A DNA stretch of 27,424 bases from Nannochloropsis salina CCMP1776 (GCA_004565275.1 SDOX01000140.1:61887-89310), one strand, 5' to 3'. Numbered from the stretch's first letter, positions 10,628 through 21,518 are shown. Notes: generated by a model not told the origin, from the sequence alone. Made by a program: numbers and translations.

Positions 10628-11314
10628 TCGCTAAGGAGAGAGGGACGATCATCGTCTTCCATACCTCCCTGTTCTCCCTCCCTCCCTTGTGGAAGAATAT
10701 GAAAATACCCGATGGAAAGCTCCAATACTTCCCTGCGAGCAGCTCAGGGTCACAAGTAGGAAGAGGGCTCATTTCCTCCTTCTTTCTCCGTGGCGGTGAT
10801 CGTGTTTGTCCTGGTTTGACAAGGGATCTTTGTACTGTATGTGCACAATCTGAGAATAGGGATTGCTAAGAAGGGGAGGGCGAAATGCCAAGGGGTAGAG
10901 GGGGAGGGACTGTACTTGTAGGGCTGTGGGGGCGCAAATGGAGACGAGGGAAGTATTGTCGGATGATTTTTCGGAGCTGGACGTGGCATTGACGATGTGA
11001 TAGATGGGGACCGACCTGAGGAGGCCAGGGGCCTTCTCATTTTTGAGACGTGGGCGGCGTGCAACGGGAAAGAGGAGACAGAGGAGGAAGGAAGCGATGA
11101 GGTTAATTCGAAGAAAGCTCTTTTTAGAGGGAGGCGAGAGCCTCTTTCAAACAGAGAAAAATGGTAAATCCCCTCGGCCTTGAGTATCCGTTCGTGGAAA
11201 CGCTTTCTTTTTTTCCTAGCCGACTTTGCGATTTATCTTCTCGATGCTTTCGTTGTTTTAAGTAAACATTTGCCTGCCTCACTGTCTGCTTCCCTCTCCC
11301 TCCATCTTTCCTTT
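10628..11314. other. Convergent 3' intergenic region
   Basis: This lies between the stops of the plus-strand kinase and the minus-strand NAD kinase and should hold both 3' UTRs. A short near-repeat (GCGAGCAGCT at about 10615 and 10735) brackets the kinase stop. I see no gene here. Confidence 0.6.
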
Positions 11315-14300
11315 TTACAAAGGTTTTTGTCGGGTGCGCATATTAAAATTGAAGGCTTTGTTTAAGGCCCTAAACCAGTCGGCTGTCACGTTGCGGTGCG
11401 TCACGGTGGGTAAGGGGTACTCTGAGTTCGACACCTGGAGAGGGAAGGAGGGAAGGAGGGAGGGGCAGAGGGGCGGAAGGAAAGGAATTTGGGTGCATGG
11501 AGAGCGACAGCAGGCGGTACGAGGGAGTCACTTCGGGGTGCAGATCGATCGAGAGATAGAAAGGGATGGAGGGAGGGGTGAGCCCGACCTCCAGGATATC
11601 TCCATCCATGAGTCGATGCCGGAATCGACCGTCGAAGGAGACCCATGCGTGGGAGCGCACGTCCAGCGGCATGCAGAGGGAGATGACGGCGGAGTCGGGG
11701 AAGACGAGGGGGCGGAAGGAGAGGGAATGGGGACATATAGGCGTGAGAAGCAGGGCTTGAATACCCGGATGCATCATCGAGCCGCCTGCGGACATGCTGT
11801 AGGCGGTGGATCCTGTGGGGGGAAACAGTAGAGGCGAGCGGGGTGAGTATAGGAAGGAAATCTCAATCTCATTCTTGATGGGTCAAGGAAAGGTTCGGAT
11901 ACAGGAAATCAGAGAAGAATTAGGCTCCTGTGCATGCCCGCCGGCTGTATGTGCTGACGTGGTGAAGAAAGAGAAGGGAGGAAAGCGACAGGACCAAGGA
12001 CACGGAAACCGACGCTTTCGGGAGAGAAGGGGGAATCAAAAGAGAGGGGGGAAAGGAAAAGGGTGTACCTGTGGGAGTGGCGATGATGAGGCCATCGGCT
12101 TGCACGGTGGTGACGTACTGGCCGTTGCAGAAGCAATCCAGCGAGGCAAGATAGGGGGAGGACCCTACAAGGATTGGGCGGAGGCGGGGAGGTTGAAAGC
12201 AAGGGTTAGCAGCCCGTGAGCAAGCAGAGATAAGCATACGCACACGAAGAAGCGCTGTAGAAGGTTTTAGGACGTCGCGTTTTCCTTTTCCACGGCTCGG
12301 GAAGGGGGCCAGGGGAGGGAGAAAAGGAAGGGAGGAAGACAGGGATGCGTACCGCGTTCGACGACGGCATCGTTCATGACCACCAAGTCCATGACCACCG
12401 TCTCGTTTCGAATGATTCGACACCGGAGGCGCATCCGCATGGTCAGGTCCACGTCCTGGGTGAGTACTCGCTCGATGGTCGGGTAGATGTCGTCGTACTC
12501 GAAAGGGAGGAGGAAGCCTGAGGGGGAGGAAAGAGGGAGGGAGGAAGGGAGGAGGGTGGCAAGGTGAACGCTGGTGTAGACATAGGGAGCGAAATGAAGG
12601 CGAAGGAAGGGGTGGGGATGAAAAGGTAGGAGGGAAAAAGAATGGGAAGGGGGGAAGGAAGGATGGAGGGAGGGAGGGAGGGAGGGAGGGAGGGAGGGAG
12701 GGAGGAAGGACGTACCGAGCGAGCCCAGGTTGACGGGAAGAATGATAGGAGCAGACTTCTGAAAGAGCCAATTCGCGTGCATGAGGAGGCCATCGCCTGA
12801 GGACACAAAGAGGGAGGATGTTGAGAGGGGTGATGAGCAGGATGGAGGGACGGCGGGTGGAGGACTGTCAGCTCCGAACAGAGCCTTCCAAGGAAGTTCC
12901 ATGAGACAAGAGAGAGAAGGAGAGAAGCATGGGTTTAAATGGATCGCGTCAGCCATTCAAAGAAACACAGAGGGAAGGGGACAAGGAGGGACGGAGAGAG
13001 GTACCGCCGAGGGTGATGACCAGGTCGACGGCGTGGTGGGAGCGGTCTCGGGCGCCGTATAGCTCCGCCACGTGGATGTCGAACGAGTCCAGGAGGTCGT
13101 ATCTGAAGGTCGGGAAGGAGGGTGGGGGGGAGGACGCGTGCGACAGGGGAAGGCAGGGGAAGTGTGGGAGGAGGAGGCGAGGCCGTGAGACATTGGGAAA
13201 GAAGGTGCCTTAGTTAGGGGGAGAGCGGGATTGGCATGCAAGCAGGGTACCACGGAAGGGAGAGTGAGGGGAAGGGAGGGAGGGGGGACTCAGATAGGAG
13301 GGAGGGAGAACAAAAGAAAAGGATGGAGAAATGAGAATGGGAAGGAGAGTAGTAGGAGATGTAGGAGGCGACAGACAAGAAAGGGAGGGAGGAGGGAGCT
13401 AGGAAGGGAGGGAGGGAGGGAGGGAGGGAAGGAAGGAGGGAGGGAGGGAGGGAGAGGTCTCACTTGACTTGACGCTCTACCAGTACCCGCACCCCCTCGC
13501 GGGCCTGAAGGAAATTGGTGATGTCCGCAACCCTCTGAAGAATGTCGTGGGAGCCGCGTTTCATGAGGAGGAGGACGTTTCGGGGGCTCTCTTGCCAACG
13601 GAGGAGGGTCTGAGGGAGGGGGGAGATGGGGAGAAAAAGCCTCATTTTATGAGCATGCGTACAGAGAGAATTAATCAATGCCACATGGGCTATAGGGAAA
13701 AAGAGGAAGGAGTCAGGAGCTTTGCAAATCTATCGAGAAATTTGAGGGCGGTAAAAGTATGACAGGGGGAAGGAGGGAGGGAGGGAGGGAGGGAGGAGGG
13801 GAGGGAAGAATAATACCTGTTCTGGCAAGCCCTTTTTGGTCCCTCCTAGGATCTGTCCGTCTTCCACCACATCCACACTCGTCACCGACTGCCAGCGTCT
13901 GCGGAGGAAAGGGAAAGGAGGGGGGAGAAAGGCAAGAAGGGAGGGAAGGAGGGAGGGAGGGGGGAAAGGAAGGTGGGAGGGAGGGACCGCGAATGAAGAG
14001 GTAAGAGGAATAATCGACGATGGGGTTCAGGAGACGTTCGGCTTCGTATCATAACTACATCACATCCATGAAAGTCGTCCTTTCCGTATACTAAATGTAT
14101 CCCTTCTTCCTTTCCATCTCCCTCTCTCCCTCCTTCCCTTCCTCCCTCCTTCCTTCCTTCCCTTCCTCCTATCCTCCCCCTCTCCCTCTCCCCGTTCCTC
14201 ACTTGTGCAGCTCAAAGCGCGCGCGGCGTGGGTGCGGTTCCGTCCCTTCCACTACTATCACTTCCCGCCTCATCATCACCCTTTCTTCCTCCTCTATGAT

Positions 14301-15094
14301 GTAGTAATGCCCGCCCTCCCCGGCTGCCTCCTTCTCCTCCACCCCTTCCTCCTCCTCTGCGGTGAAAGGTGGCCAGGGCCGGGGGTAGGTCGGTGGCTTC
14401 TCCCGCTCCGGCTGAAAATCGTCGTCAGGCAGCGCGTTGGAAATAGGCGGGATGAAGGGCCTTTGGACCCTGGTGTACATTGGGCGAAAAGGAGAGGCGA
14501 GGCGGGGAAGAGGGGGGGCGCGCCAGGCTGAGGGGGTCTGGGGGAGGGGGGAAAGGGGGGAAACAGGGTCAGCCGGGAAGTATTGCTTAGATATTTCGAG
14601 ACTTTATGCCGAGGGACATGAAAAATCTTGTTCTGATGACGTTGATAGCTGTTCAAACATGCGTTGATGATTTTGAGGGATAAATATTGATGTCAATTTT
14701 GCAGGGTAACCCTTCCTTCGGCGAAAAAGTGTTCTGTAACTAGTAATAAGAGCACTTGTTGATAAGTCAACAATATCATATAACATACATCACGTACCGG
14801 AAAGGCGTTCAGAAGGATGAGTACCAAAAAAATGGCTGAAATTTGGAAGTTCCGTGTGCCCTGCAGTAGACGGCTTGGACTTAGCAGATGGTGAGAAGAG
14901 CATGATGTGGAAGAGCCGGAGGCATTAGAAGGAGGAAAGGAGCACAAAATCATATGAAAAGGTGCTGAGGAGGAAGAAGGAGAGGAGGAGGATGTCGGGG
15001 GATCAGAAATGGAGGGGAAGAAGGAAGTTGTAGAGGAGGCGGTGGATGAGGAAGGGGTTAGAGACGAAGCATGACTTAAAGGTCGCTCCTGCAT
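11315..15094 (-). CDS. NAD kinase (ATP-NAD 2'-phosphotransferase), plant/animal type with long N-terminal extension
   Basis: Exons: 15094-14798, 14537-14203, 13898-13817, 13609-13464, 13102-13005, 12796-12716, 12517-12353, 12164-12069, 11812-11589, 11434-11315 (stop TAA). All phases agree, giving 1644 nt and 547 residues with this start. NAD kinase makes NADP from NAD and ATP. Hallmarks: [11 protein letters not shown] starts the core; VITLGGDGLL carries GGDG (319-322); [15 protein letters not shown] follows; MNDAVVERG (395-402) is the NE/D motif with Asp in place of Glu; [20 protein letters not shown] is the NAD-binding loop; [21 protein letters not shown] is the C-terminal signature; YPLPTV and ADWFRAL end the protein as in plant NADKs. 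The N-terminal 240 residues are low-complexity (Ser/Pro/Glu). The first exon is least certain: Met at 15094 or 14953, or an unseen upstream exon. [11 protein letters not shown] at its end could be a signal peptide with an AFP-like plastid motif. The last two junctions use donors GTCGGG and GTACAC. Confidence 0.92.
12665..12710 (+). repeat. (GGGA)n tract in NAD kinase intron
   Basis: About eleven GGGA units directly behind the GTACGT donor of the exon 12796-12716, so the sense strand is CCCT-rich. Unlike the kinase and DGAT1 introns, NAD kinase introns tend to be pyrimidine-rich at both ends. A similar tract lies at 13404-13455. Confidence 0.9.
13404..13455 (+). repeat. (GGGA)n tract in NAD kinase intron
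   Basis: GGGA/GGAA units fill the intron next to the GTGAGA donor at 13463. They are pyrimidine-rich in the sense of the gene. Shorter tracts lie at 13768-13797 and 13940-13985 in neighbouring introns. Confidence 0.9.
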
Positions 15095-17276
15095 GGCATG
15101 TACCACCACCCCTCTTCGTGCTTTCTCAACAGCACTAACAAGGCCTCCCTCTCGCGGTTTGACCACTCCCCTGCCGTCTGGGGAGGTATTGATGAGCAAG
15201 TGATAAGGAGATGCACGAGGGAATATGAGTACGTACGTCTGATATCTACTGAAGGAAAGATAAAAGTCGTCGATTTCATCCCCTGTCGCCACACGACGAT
15301 AAATGGAACGATATTCGTACCTAGAGTTCCTTTTTTGTGAAGGCTACTGCGCATTCGATCACGTGCCAGCAGGCTGCGCAACAAAGTAAAAGGGAACTGC
15401 AAGGGGGGGCAGAAATCTTTCCTTTGTGACGTTAGGCTTGATTGCCCCCGGACACAACGAAGGGGTTTTATAGAGCTTTTTATACAACGGCTCGAACTTC
15501 GTTTTTACCGCGTCAAAGCTTCCGCTATATTCCATATACGTACCGATAATAACAGCTTAGCAACATTGTTGCCCGTTCAGAGGCAAAAATGAATTTGGAA
15601 AACCAAATGAGCAGGTACAGACACACCGCTTCGACGCAAGGATTGAGGCTTCCAACTACGCGCCGCAACGATTTGATTTTGTGGGATTCTTTGCGTTCAG
15701 ACTCCAAACGTCCACCTTAAAATGCGTTGACTTTATTTCTCTTCTTTTCCTTCAGCTTCTCTCTCGGTATTCAGCACCAAGATATAAACCTCGAGGAAGG
15801 GAGGTAGGCCTTCTTGGAAATATGCATCTCTGCACTCTACTGCTTTTACTTCCACTGAAGTATGTAGATGCTTAAAAGTCTTTAATGCGATATTTACCGA
15901 GTAAATCAAGCGATTCTGACACGAGCCAGCGTGAGCGCAACACATTTCCGCCTCCAGTGTCCCCCAACGAAGGTCCTCGATATTTCGCTCGTTCAAAAAT
16001 AATTATCCTTAGGCGACATGTCTCGTTCGACTTACAAGGTATAAGAAATTTCAGCTATACCGTAAATATGAGAGCCCTAGCACGCGTAGTCAACTACCGA
16101 GACTTCTTCGAAATTAGAACTCTGCAACAACCTCTGAAGATGGGCAGCCCGGTACAAGGATCCTAGCAATGTTTTTGGTCTATGACCTTCAACTTATGCA
16201 TGATCAATTAGAACTTCTCTCCCATTGCCAGGATGTTGGAAAGAGGATGAAGCTTCAGACAGTAAAAAATGTTGCGGTGACATTGATGTCCAAGAGACAA
16301 TCCACGGCGTTTAAATTCAGTCCCAGTTGGATTTAAAATCGCTTTTGGGAGCCGAAATGTGTTTCCAAGAACAATTCCTTTTCGAAAGTGATCAAGGCTA
16401 CGATGTGAATGACGTAAAACAGTCAATAGGGGATGACAATTATTATGGAAGTGCGTAAAAATATGTTGCCTGAAGTGATGCGATCTCGACATGCCAAATA
16501 GTGCCATCACTAACATATGGTCCATTTTCACCCAATTGTATAGATAGAAAGGATTAAAAGATTGTAATTTGTTTGCTGTTCTTCAATTTGTCATTTACAT
16601 AAGAAATATAACAGCCACGTCCCGGCAAGGTTTCAGCAGTGTTTGGGAACTTGAAGCGATTTAGCGACTCCGAGAGCGCCTCATCGAATAAATGTACAAA
16701 GGTCGCAGAAAGGTGATCAAGTGGGAGATCATAACTGTGTGCGATGCCTCATTATCTGCACAATTTAAATTACACTAACCTTTTTAATAAGTTCTGAGGG
16801 AGGGGGTGCGTCAACGACTCTCAACGGCTTTTCAAACTGCCTCAACTTCAAGGAAAGGAACGTATTCGAGCTGCTAACCGAGCGACACCTGCCTGTACTC
16901 TGCGGTACGAATCCGATCCTTTGATAAAGTCGTGTATTCCAACTACCAATCAGAGAGTATCGACGAATAGGTCCAGAAGAGGCACGTTTGTTTTTCTCAC
17001 TACTTCCAATCAGGTGTTGTGTTCACTTTCTTCCTCGAGCGATAGTTTAGGTATTGCAAAAGTTTACGGCTGTGCAATGGCATCATTTGTAAAGGCTGCC
17101 ATGTAGATTTGTATTTAACGAGGCCCATCAATGTATCGATTTTGCAAGCTTCTGAACTCTGTCCTACTAAGACGAGCATTTTCGAGCCTCGCAATGAGCA
17201 CCACCTGAACATCTCACACATCAATGCCAGGTCAAAAGCTACACAAATAAACAGAATTCTTTCAAAGCAAACCTCC
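15095..17276. other. AT-richer divergent intergenic region
   Basis: This separates the NAD kinase start from the first Tyr-rich repeat gene. It is AT-richer than its surroundings and free of GGGA tracts. The best open stretch, 16208-16531 on the minus strand (107 codons, His-rich), has no recognisable domain, signal or splice partner. The promoters of both neighbours, and possibly a missed first exon of the NAD kinase, must lie here. Confidence 0.5.
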
Positions 17277-18176
17277 ATGCGCTTCACATTGGCTTTATCT
17301 GGTCTTTTGGCCACCACAAGTTTTGTCACCATCTCCTCGGCCGCTGATGTTGTCGCAAATGCTGACAAGGCGGCGTACAAAACAATGGCCACGCATAAGG
17401 CTCCTGTCAAGAGCTACGACGCACGCGAACCTGTGCAAGTCCAACACGTCGAGAAGTATTCTGAGTTCTATGAGCCTCGCTCTGAGTACCATGATTCGCA
17501 CTACGAGCCGCACCGTGAGTACCACACACATGAACATGAAAAGCCGTACACCAAAATGGCCGGTGGTGAAGGGGAAATGGACTGGTATTTAGGTAGTCAA
17601 GATGAGTCAATGCATGGTTTTTTGGACGGTAACTGGCTTCATGATGGGAAATGGGATATGAAGAAGGACGATAAGGGATATAAAAAGGATGATAACGGCT
17701 ACTATGAGGAGAAGTATGACAACAAGAAATTGTACTACGGAGGCAAGGATGTAAAGAAGGGTGACTACGGCTACTATGATGATGAGTATGACAACAAGAA
17801 ATCGTACTACAATGACAAGTGGGATAAGAAAGATGGATATGGCCACTATGATGAGAAATATGATGGTAAGAACGCGTACTACGGAAATAAGGGCATGGAA
17901 AGGAAAGGGTATGGCTACTATGATAACAAGAATGATAATAGGAAATCGTACTACGGCGACAATTGGAGCAAAGAAGACGGCTATGACCGCTACGATGGGA
18001 AATATGACAGCAAGGACTATGCCAGTAAAAACATTAAGAAGCATGACTACGGCTATGAAGGCAAAGAGTACGATGGGAAGTACAAGAAGGAGGCATACCA
18101 CGGAAGTTACGAAAGCGGATATAGTGAAGCGAAGAAGGACATTTATAAGCCCCACCTTCGCAAGGGATATGAGTAA
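17277..18176 (+). CDS. Secreted Tyr/Lys/Asp-rich tandem-repeat protein (family A)
   Basis: An intronless 299-residue frame. The frame is open upstream to about 17109, but Met at 17277 directly starts a signal peptide with core LALSGLLATTSFV and a likely cut after ISSA. Residues about 50-95 are His/Tyr/Glu-rich. A DESMHG element (17601-17618) precedes the repeats. Then about six imperfect units of roughly 24 residues follow, for example GYYDDEYDNKKSYYNDKWDK, alternating Tyr pairs with Lys and Asp. The protein ends in YKPHLRKGYE. Nearly every repeat residue is charged, Gly or Tyr, and no Cys is visible in the mature part. Such composition is typical of cross-linked or adhesive extracellular proteins and of disordered matrix proteins; the function is inferred and no family is recognised. 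It shares YGY-aromatic-DD, DxSMHG and KPxLRK with the gene at 19532. Confidence 0.9.
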   Translation: MRFTLALSGLLATTSFVTISSAADVVANADKAAYKTMATHKAPVKSYDAREPVQVQHVEKYSEFYEPRSEYHDSHYEPHREYHTHEHEKPYTKMAGGEGEMDWYLGSQDESMHGFLDGNWLHDGKWDMKKDDKGYKKDDNGYYEEKYDNKKLYYGGKDVKKGDYGYYDDEYDNKKSYYNDKWDKKDGYGHYDEKYDGKNAYYGNKGMERKGYGYYDNKNDNRKSYYGDNWSKEDGYDRYDGKYDSKDYASKNIKKHDYGYEGKEYDGKYKKEAYHGSYESGYSEAKKDIYKPHLRKGYE

Positions 18177-19531
18177 GTTTTAGGATGGGCTCCCGCGCAA
18201 AGAAAGGGCAGGAAATCTCAAAAGAGAGCTAGCGCGAAAAATATGAGACAGTAGAGCAAATGCACGAATAAAAATAAGATGATAGATTCGGGTATCGGAA
18301 CACTGAGAAAAAATAGCTTACTAGAAAGAGAAATAGCAAAAAAGCTAGTGATACTTAGTAGAATGACCGCAAAGACAGAATGTAATACATATAAATTAAA
18401 AACCAAAGGCCTTTGAAAAACGCGCATGTCGATCCCAATGCGAGTCACTAATGCTTATGAGACGCTTGGACACATACACTGGAGCGTTTATACTTGTTAA
18501 AACTCAGCCTTACCACTACGGTTTTATTGTATGCCTTTGAGGGCAGCACGGCATCCAGGTAACATATTAATCTGAGTACATTTCGCAGCAGTCCATCCCA
18601 TAAGTATGCATTAGTTGTAAATCAATGTACATTTTTATGGCTTAACTACGTAATATGATAATTTCAGCAATTACTTTTCAATATTTTGTTAAGGATGGAC
18701 CGGCAGCATGAGCTCTTTTTTTATCTGGCTGTCTTATTCTCCTCATTTCCTCTCGTCCTATAACGCGTCTAAAGCGATTGAGAATCTACGAAAGACTCCA
18801 GTTTTGGTTTTTCGTCACTCTATTTAAATATTCTCGTCGATTATGTCGCATGTAGCTAAAATTAGAGGGTTGATAGTCCGGGAGTAGGAACTGGGATTGA
18901 ATCTAATGAGACATTCCGAGAGAGCGATTCCAATTCTTTCTCCCTTCTTCAACAGAAATCAAATATGCCGCGGACACCCACGTGCAATAATGGCTTCGCA
19001 TGATGTCTTTCTCAGAGTCACACGTACGGTAAGGATATCTCTTATTACTCAAAGTTTTGAAAGAAGTGAGGGAAAACGTCATTTCACACGCCTCCGTCCG
19101 CCGAGCTGTCAACGTAGCGCACGCGTATCAAGCAGTACGAAATCGAGCCATTAAACCTCCCCACCATTGGAAGCCACGAACATTAGCCAATCAGGACGCA
19201 CCGACGGGCAGCTCTGATACGTAATCTTTCCTTTATCACTAGTTTCTTAAATTCCTCATTTATCGTCTTGAGGCATTTTGGGGGCGTTATATTGCGAGCA
19301 GATACAGACGCACGTACACATAGGAACGTAAATCGAAGTAATTGTTGAAGTAGAACCCGACTCAATAATACAAGTAGCGTGCAGCAAATTATTTAGAAGG
19401 AGATTTAAAAAATGCATGCACTGCTGTCTCCCCAATATTAATTCAGACGATATCGTTTCTTTATAAGCCTCTAATGAGCTCACTATTTTGTTTCCTTCAG
19501 ATTACGATACCACCCTAAACCGAATTAAAAG
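18177..19531. other. Intergenic region between the two Tyr-rich repeat genes
   Basis: AT-rich, with no supported gene; open stretches are at most 85 codons. A TATAAG at 19462-19467 lies about 70 nt before the next ATG and could be a core promoter element. A pyrimidine run TTTGTTTCCTTCAG ending at 19500 could be a 5' UTR acceptor. Confidence 0.45.
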
Positions 19532-20800
19532 ATGCGGTGTGCATTCTCTTTATCACTTGTTTTAAGCGTTGCGAATGTCGTGGTGTGGTCCTTAGCCACA
19601 GAGGTGGCTTCTGTAGGAGTTACTGCACAGGCCGCAAACCAGACTGAAGTGGATTTGCAGAAGCTTCAAGCTCAAAATCTCAACTACTCTATTGTGCCCG
19701 CAATTCTGCCGTCCTCAAAATTTGTGCCGACCTCCAATAATACGGAGTCCAAAAGTGAAGATGATCCTCTTCAAGTCGAGAAAATCGAAGAGGTGGTTGC
19801 AGGAAATACAACGAACGAAGAAGTTGTTTCGAGTATGAGTGGTCACGATTCTTATGATGGTGCGCACGTAAAGAGTTACAAAGACATCCAAGACCACTAT
19901 GGTGAAATGAAGCATGACTATTCTCAAAACAAGAAGTACGGCTACTTCGATGACAAGCACGTGACGGACTACGGGAAGCGTAATAGTAAGTATGGCAAGA
20001 TGGAGCACAAGCACCACAAGAAGGACCAGGACCACGAGTACGGCTACTTCGATGACAAGCACGTAACGGACTTCGGGAAGCATGACAGCAAGTATGGCAA
20101 GATGGAGCACAAGCACCACATGAAGGACCACGACTACGGCTACTTCGATGACAAGCACGTGACAGACTACGGTTATGACAAGATGGAGCACAAGCACCAC
20201 ATGAAGGACCACGAGTACGGCTACTTCGATGACAAGCACGCCAATGACTACGGTAATAGCAAGTATGGCAAGATGGAGCACAAGCGCCCTAAGAAAGATA
20301 GTTATGGCAATATTCATGGAAATGGCGACGGAAAGCACAATAATCAGTACGGCAAGAACGAGTACATTCAGGATGAATACGGCTACAACGATGCCCATGA
20401 ATTTTCACAGGACAAGGATTACAAACCTCGACTACGCAAGCCAAGTCACGAGAAGGAGAAACAGGGTAAAATCCAGCAACATTATAAAGAGACCGAAAAA
20501 GTGATCGGGAAGGGCTTTGGGAAGGTGGGCGAGGTGCTGAATGATGGCAAAGATGCCATGTGGCCCGGGCACAAGGACCAGAGCATGCATGGTCATAATC
20601 ATCACCACGCAAATAATGTTGACAATCTAGGATTCGAAGATCAGGTTTCAATTCGCCGCGGTTACAGTAATAGTGATGCAGGGGCTGTCAACAGGAATTA
20701 CAATTACAATAGCTACAACAACAATGATTATCAATCCAATACCCAAGGGTACACGTGGCAGGGGAGCTGGGAGAGTAATGAAGGACAGTACTATTATTAG
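19532..20800 (+). CDS. Secreted Tyr/His/Lys-rich tandem-repeat protein (family B, related to family A)
   Basis: An intronless 422-residue frame. Residues 1 to about 22 are a signal peptide (CAFSLSLVLSVANVVVWSLA). Residues about 34-110 form a Ser/Thr/Glu-rich part with sequons NQT, NYS, NNT and NTT. Four tandem units begin at 19937, 20039, 20135 and 20216 (spacing 102, 96 and 81 nt), each with YGYFDDKH followed by VTDYGK or similar and then KYGKMEHKHHKKD or a shortened form. Then come DYKPRLRKPS (20417-20446), a Lys/Glu stretch, GFGKVGEVLNDGKDAMWPG, DQSMHG (20576-20593), a His cluster, and an Asn/Tyr-rich tail ending YYY. His and Asp clusters could bind metal ions. It is probably a wall or matrix protein; no known family was recognised. 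Shared elements show kinship with the gene at 17277. Confidence 0.9.
   Translation: MRCAFSLSLVLSVANVVVWSLATEVASVGVTAQAANQTEVDLQKLQAQNLNYSIVPAILPSSKFVPTSNNTESKSEDDPLQVEKIEEVVAGNTTNEEVVSSMSGHDSYDGAHVKSYKDIQDHYGEMKHDYSQNKKYGYFDDKHVTDYGKRNSKYGKMEHKHHKKDQDHEYGYFDDKHVTDFGKHDSKYGKMEHKHHMKDHDYGYFDDKHVTDYGYDKMEHKHHMKDHEYGYFDDKHANDYGNSKYGKMEHKRPKKDSYGNIHGNGDGKHNNQYGKNEYIQDEYGYNDAHEFSQDKDYKPRLRKPSHEKEKQGKIQQHYKETEKVIGKGFGKVGEVLNDGKDAMWPGHKDQSMHGHNHHHANNVDNLGFEDQVSIRRGYSNSDAGAVNRNYNYNSYNNNDYQSNTQGYTWQGSWESNEGQYYY
19937..20290 (+). repeat. Coding tandem repeat, four units
   Basis: Units start at 19937, 20039, 20135 and 20216 with TACGGCTACTTCGATGACAA. The lengths differ (102, 96, 81 nt) by whole codons, so the copies expand and shrink in frame. 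High DNA identity between units points to recent unequal exchange or slippage. Confidence 0.9.
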
Positions 20801-21518
20801 GGGCTTGTCTTGGGATTACTGTGTAACATGCTCGTAACGCGGGGAGCTAACCTCAACAGTCTGTTGTGAGATCAAAATAGTTGGTAGGTGGAAATATAGA
20901 TAATCGGGAAAACTTATGAATATAGCGTCAACTTAGTTGTCAAGATTTCCGGAGCTCAGAAGCAAACGGCGTTTATGAACATGATATGGTTAAATTGACT
21001 GGAAAGGACGTTGATTGTTGTGCTCTCGCTCAGATTTATTACTACCAAGAGAGCTGAGTGAGATTAACGTATTTTTTTCCTATCAATTGCATCTATTCAT
21101 GCAGATATTACATTGCTCGTATAAAGGCCTCTCATATGCCACCAAAAAAAGATGGAAGGACATCCCCCGTGGTAAATCGTACAGCATGTACATATTCTCA
21201 CTTTCACGTAATAGAGTGCTCCTTACAATCTAATACGCTATGTTCTCTCGGTACGCTAACCACTTATTTTAGAATATATTTATCCATCGAGCTTTTGTTG
21301 TGTGTACTTGTGGCCATGGTTGGTATGTTGGAGGGTGCTATAATTGGTGCAAGACCTCAAGCAGCGATCAGACTGATACAGCCCTCGCTAGCATGGACAT
21401 AACGTCCTCGATCCCTATGATCTTGCATAAATCCCTGGTACTGAGCCGCACAAAAACATCAATAAAAGCACGGAAGAAACATTTCTGCAGCCTGATGAAA
21501 TACGATCATCCCAAAGAG
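20801..21518. other. AT-rich flank with no intact gene
   Basis: Nothing clear. A hydrophobic open stretch in the frame starting at 21058 (IELLLCVLVAMVGMLEGA, about 21290) could be a decayed signal peptide of the pseudogene that follows, but it is in another frame and unproven. Confidence 0.4.

Noticed and set aside
8848-10869. A 673-codon plus-strand frame
   Set aside because: It reads through introns filled with CCCT repeats, which have no stops in this frame. Only parts of it are true kinase exons, as shown by phase and motif continuity.
11401-11795. Reading straight through the NAD kinase C-terminal exon to the stop at 11370
   Set aside because: That tail is a translated CCCT intron. Splicing from 11589 to 11434 restores the conserved YPLPTV and DWFRAL ending.
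16208-16531. A 107-codon minus-strand His-rich frame
   Set aside because: An isolated frame in AT-rich DNA without a signal, domain or splice context.
17607-18155. A 182-codon minus-strand frame, strongly hydrophobic, opposite the first Tyr-rich gene
   Set aside because: It is the antisense shadow of the GAY/TAY/AAR codons of the repeat gene, which read as Val/Ile/Leu on the other strand. It has no independent support.
19715-20398. A 227-codon minus-strand hydrophobic frame opposite the second Tyr-rich gene
   Set aside because: The same antisense effect of the repeat codons. The plus frame has a signal peptide, sequons and conserved modules.
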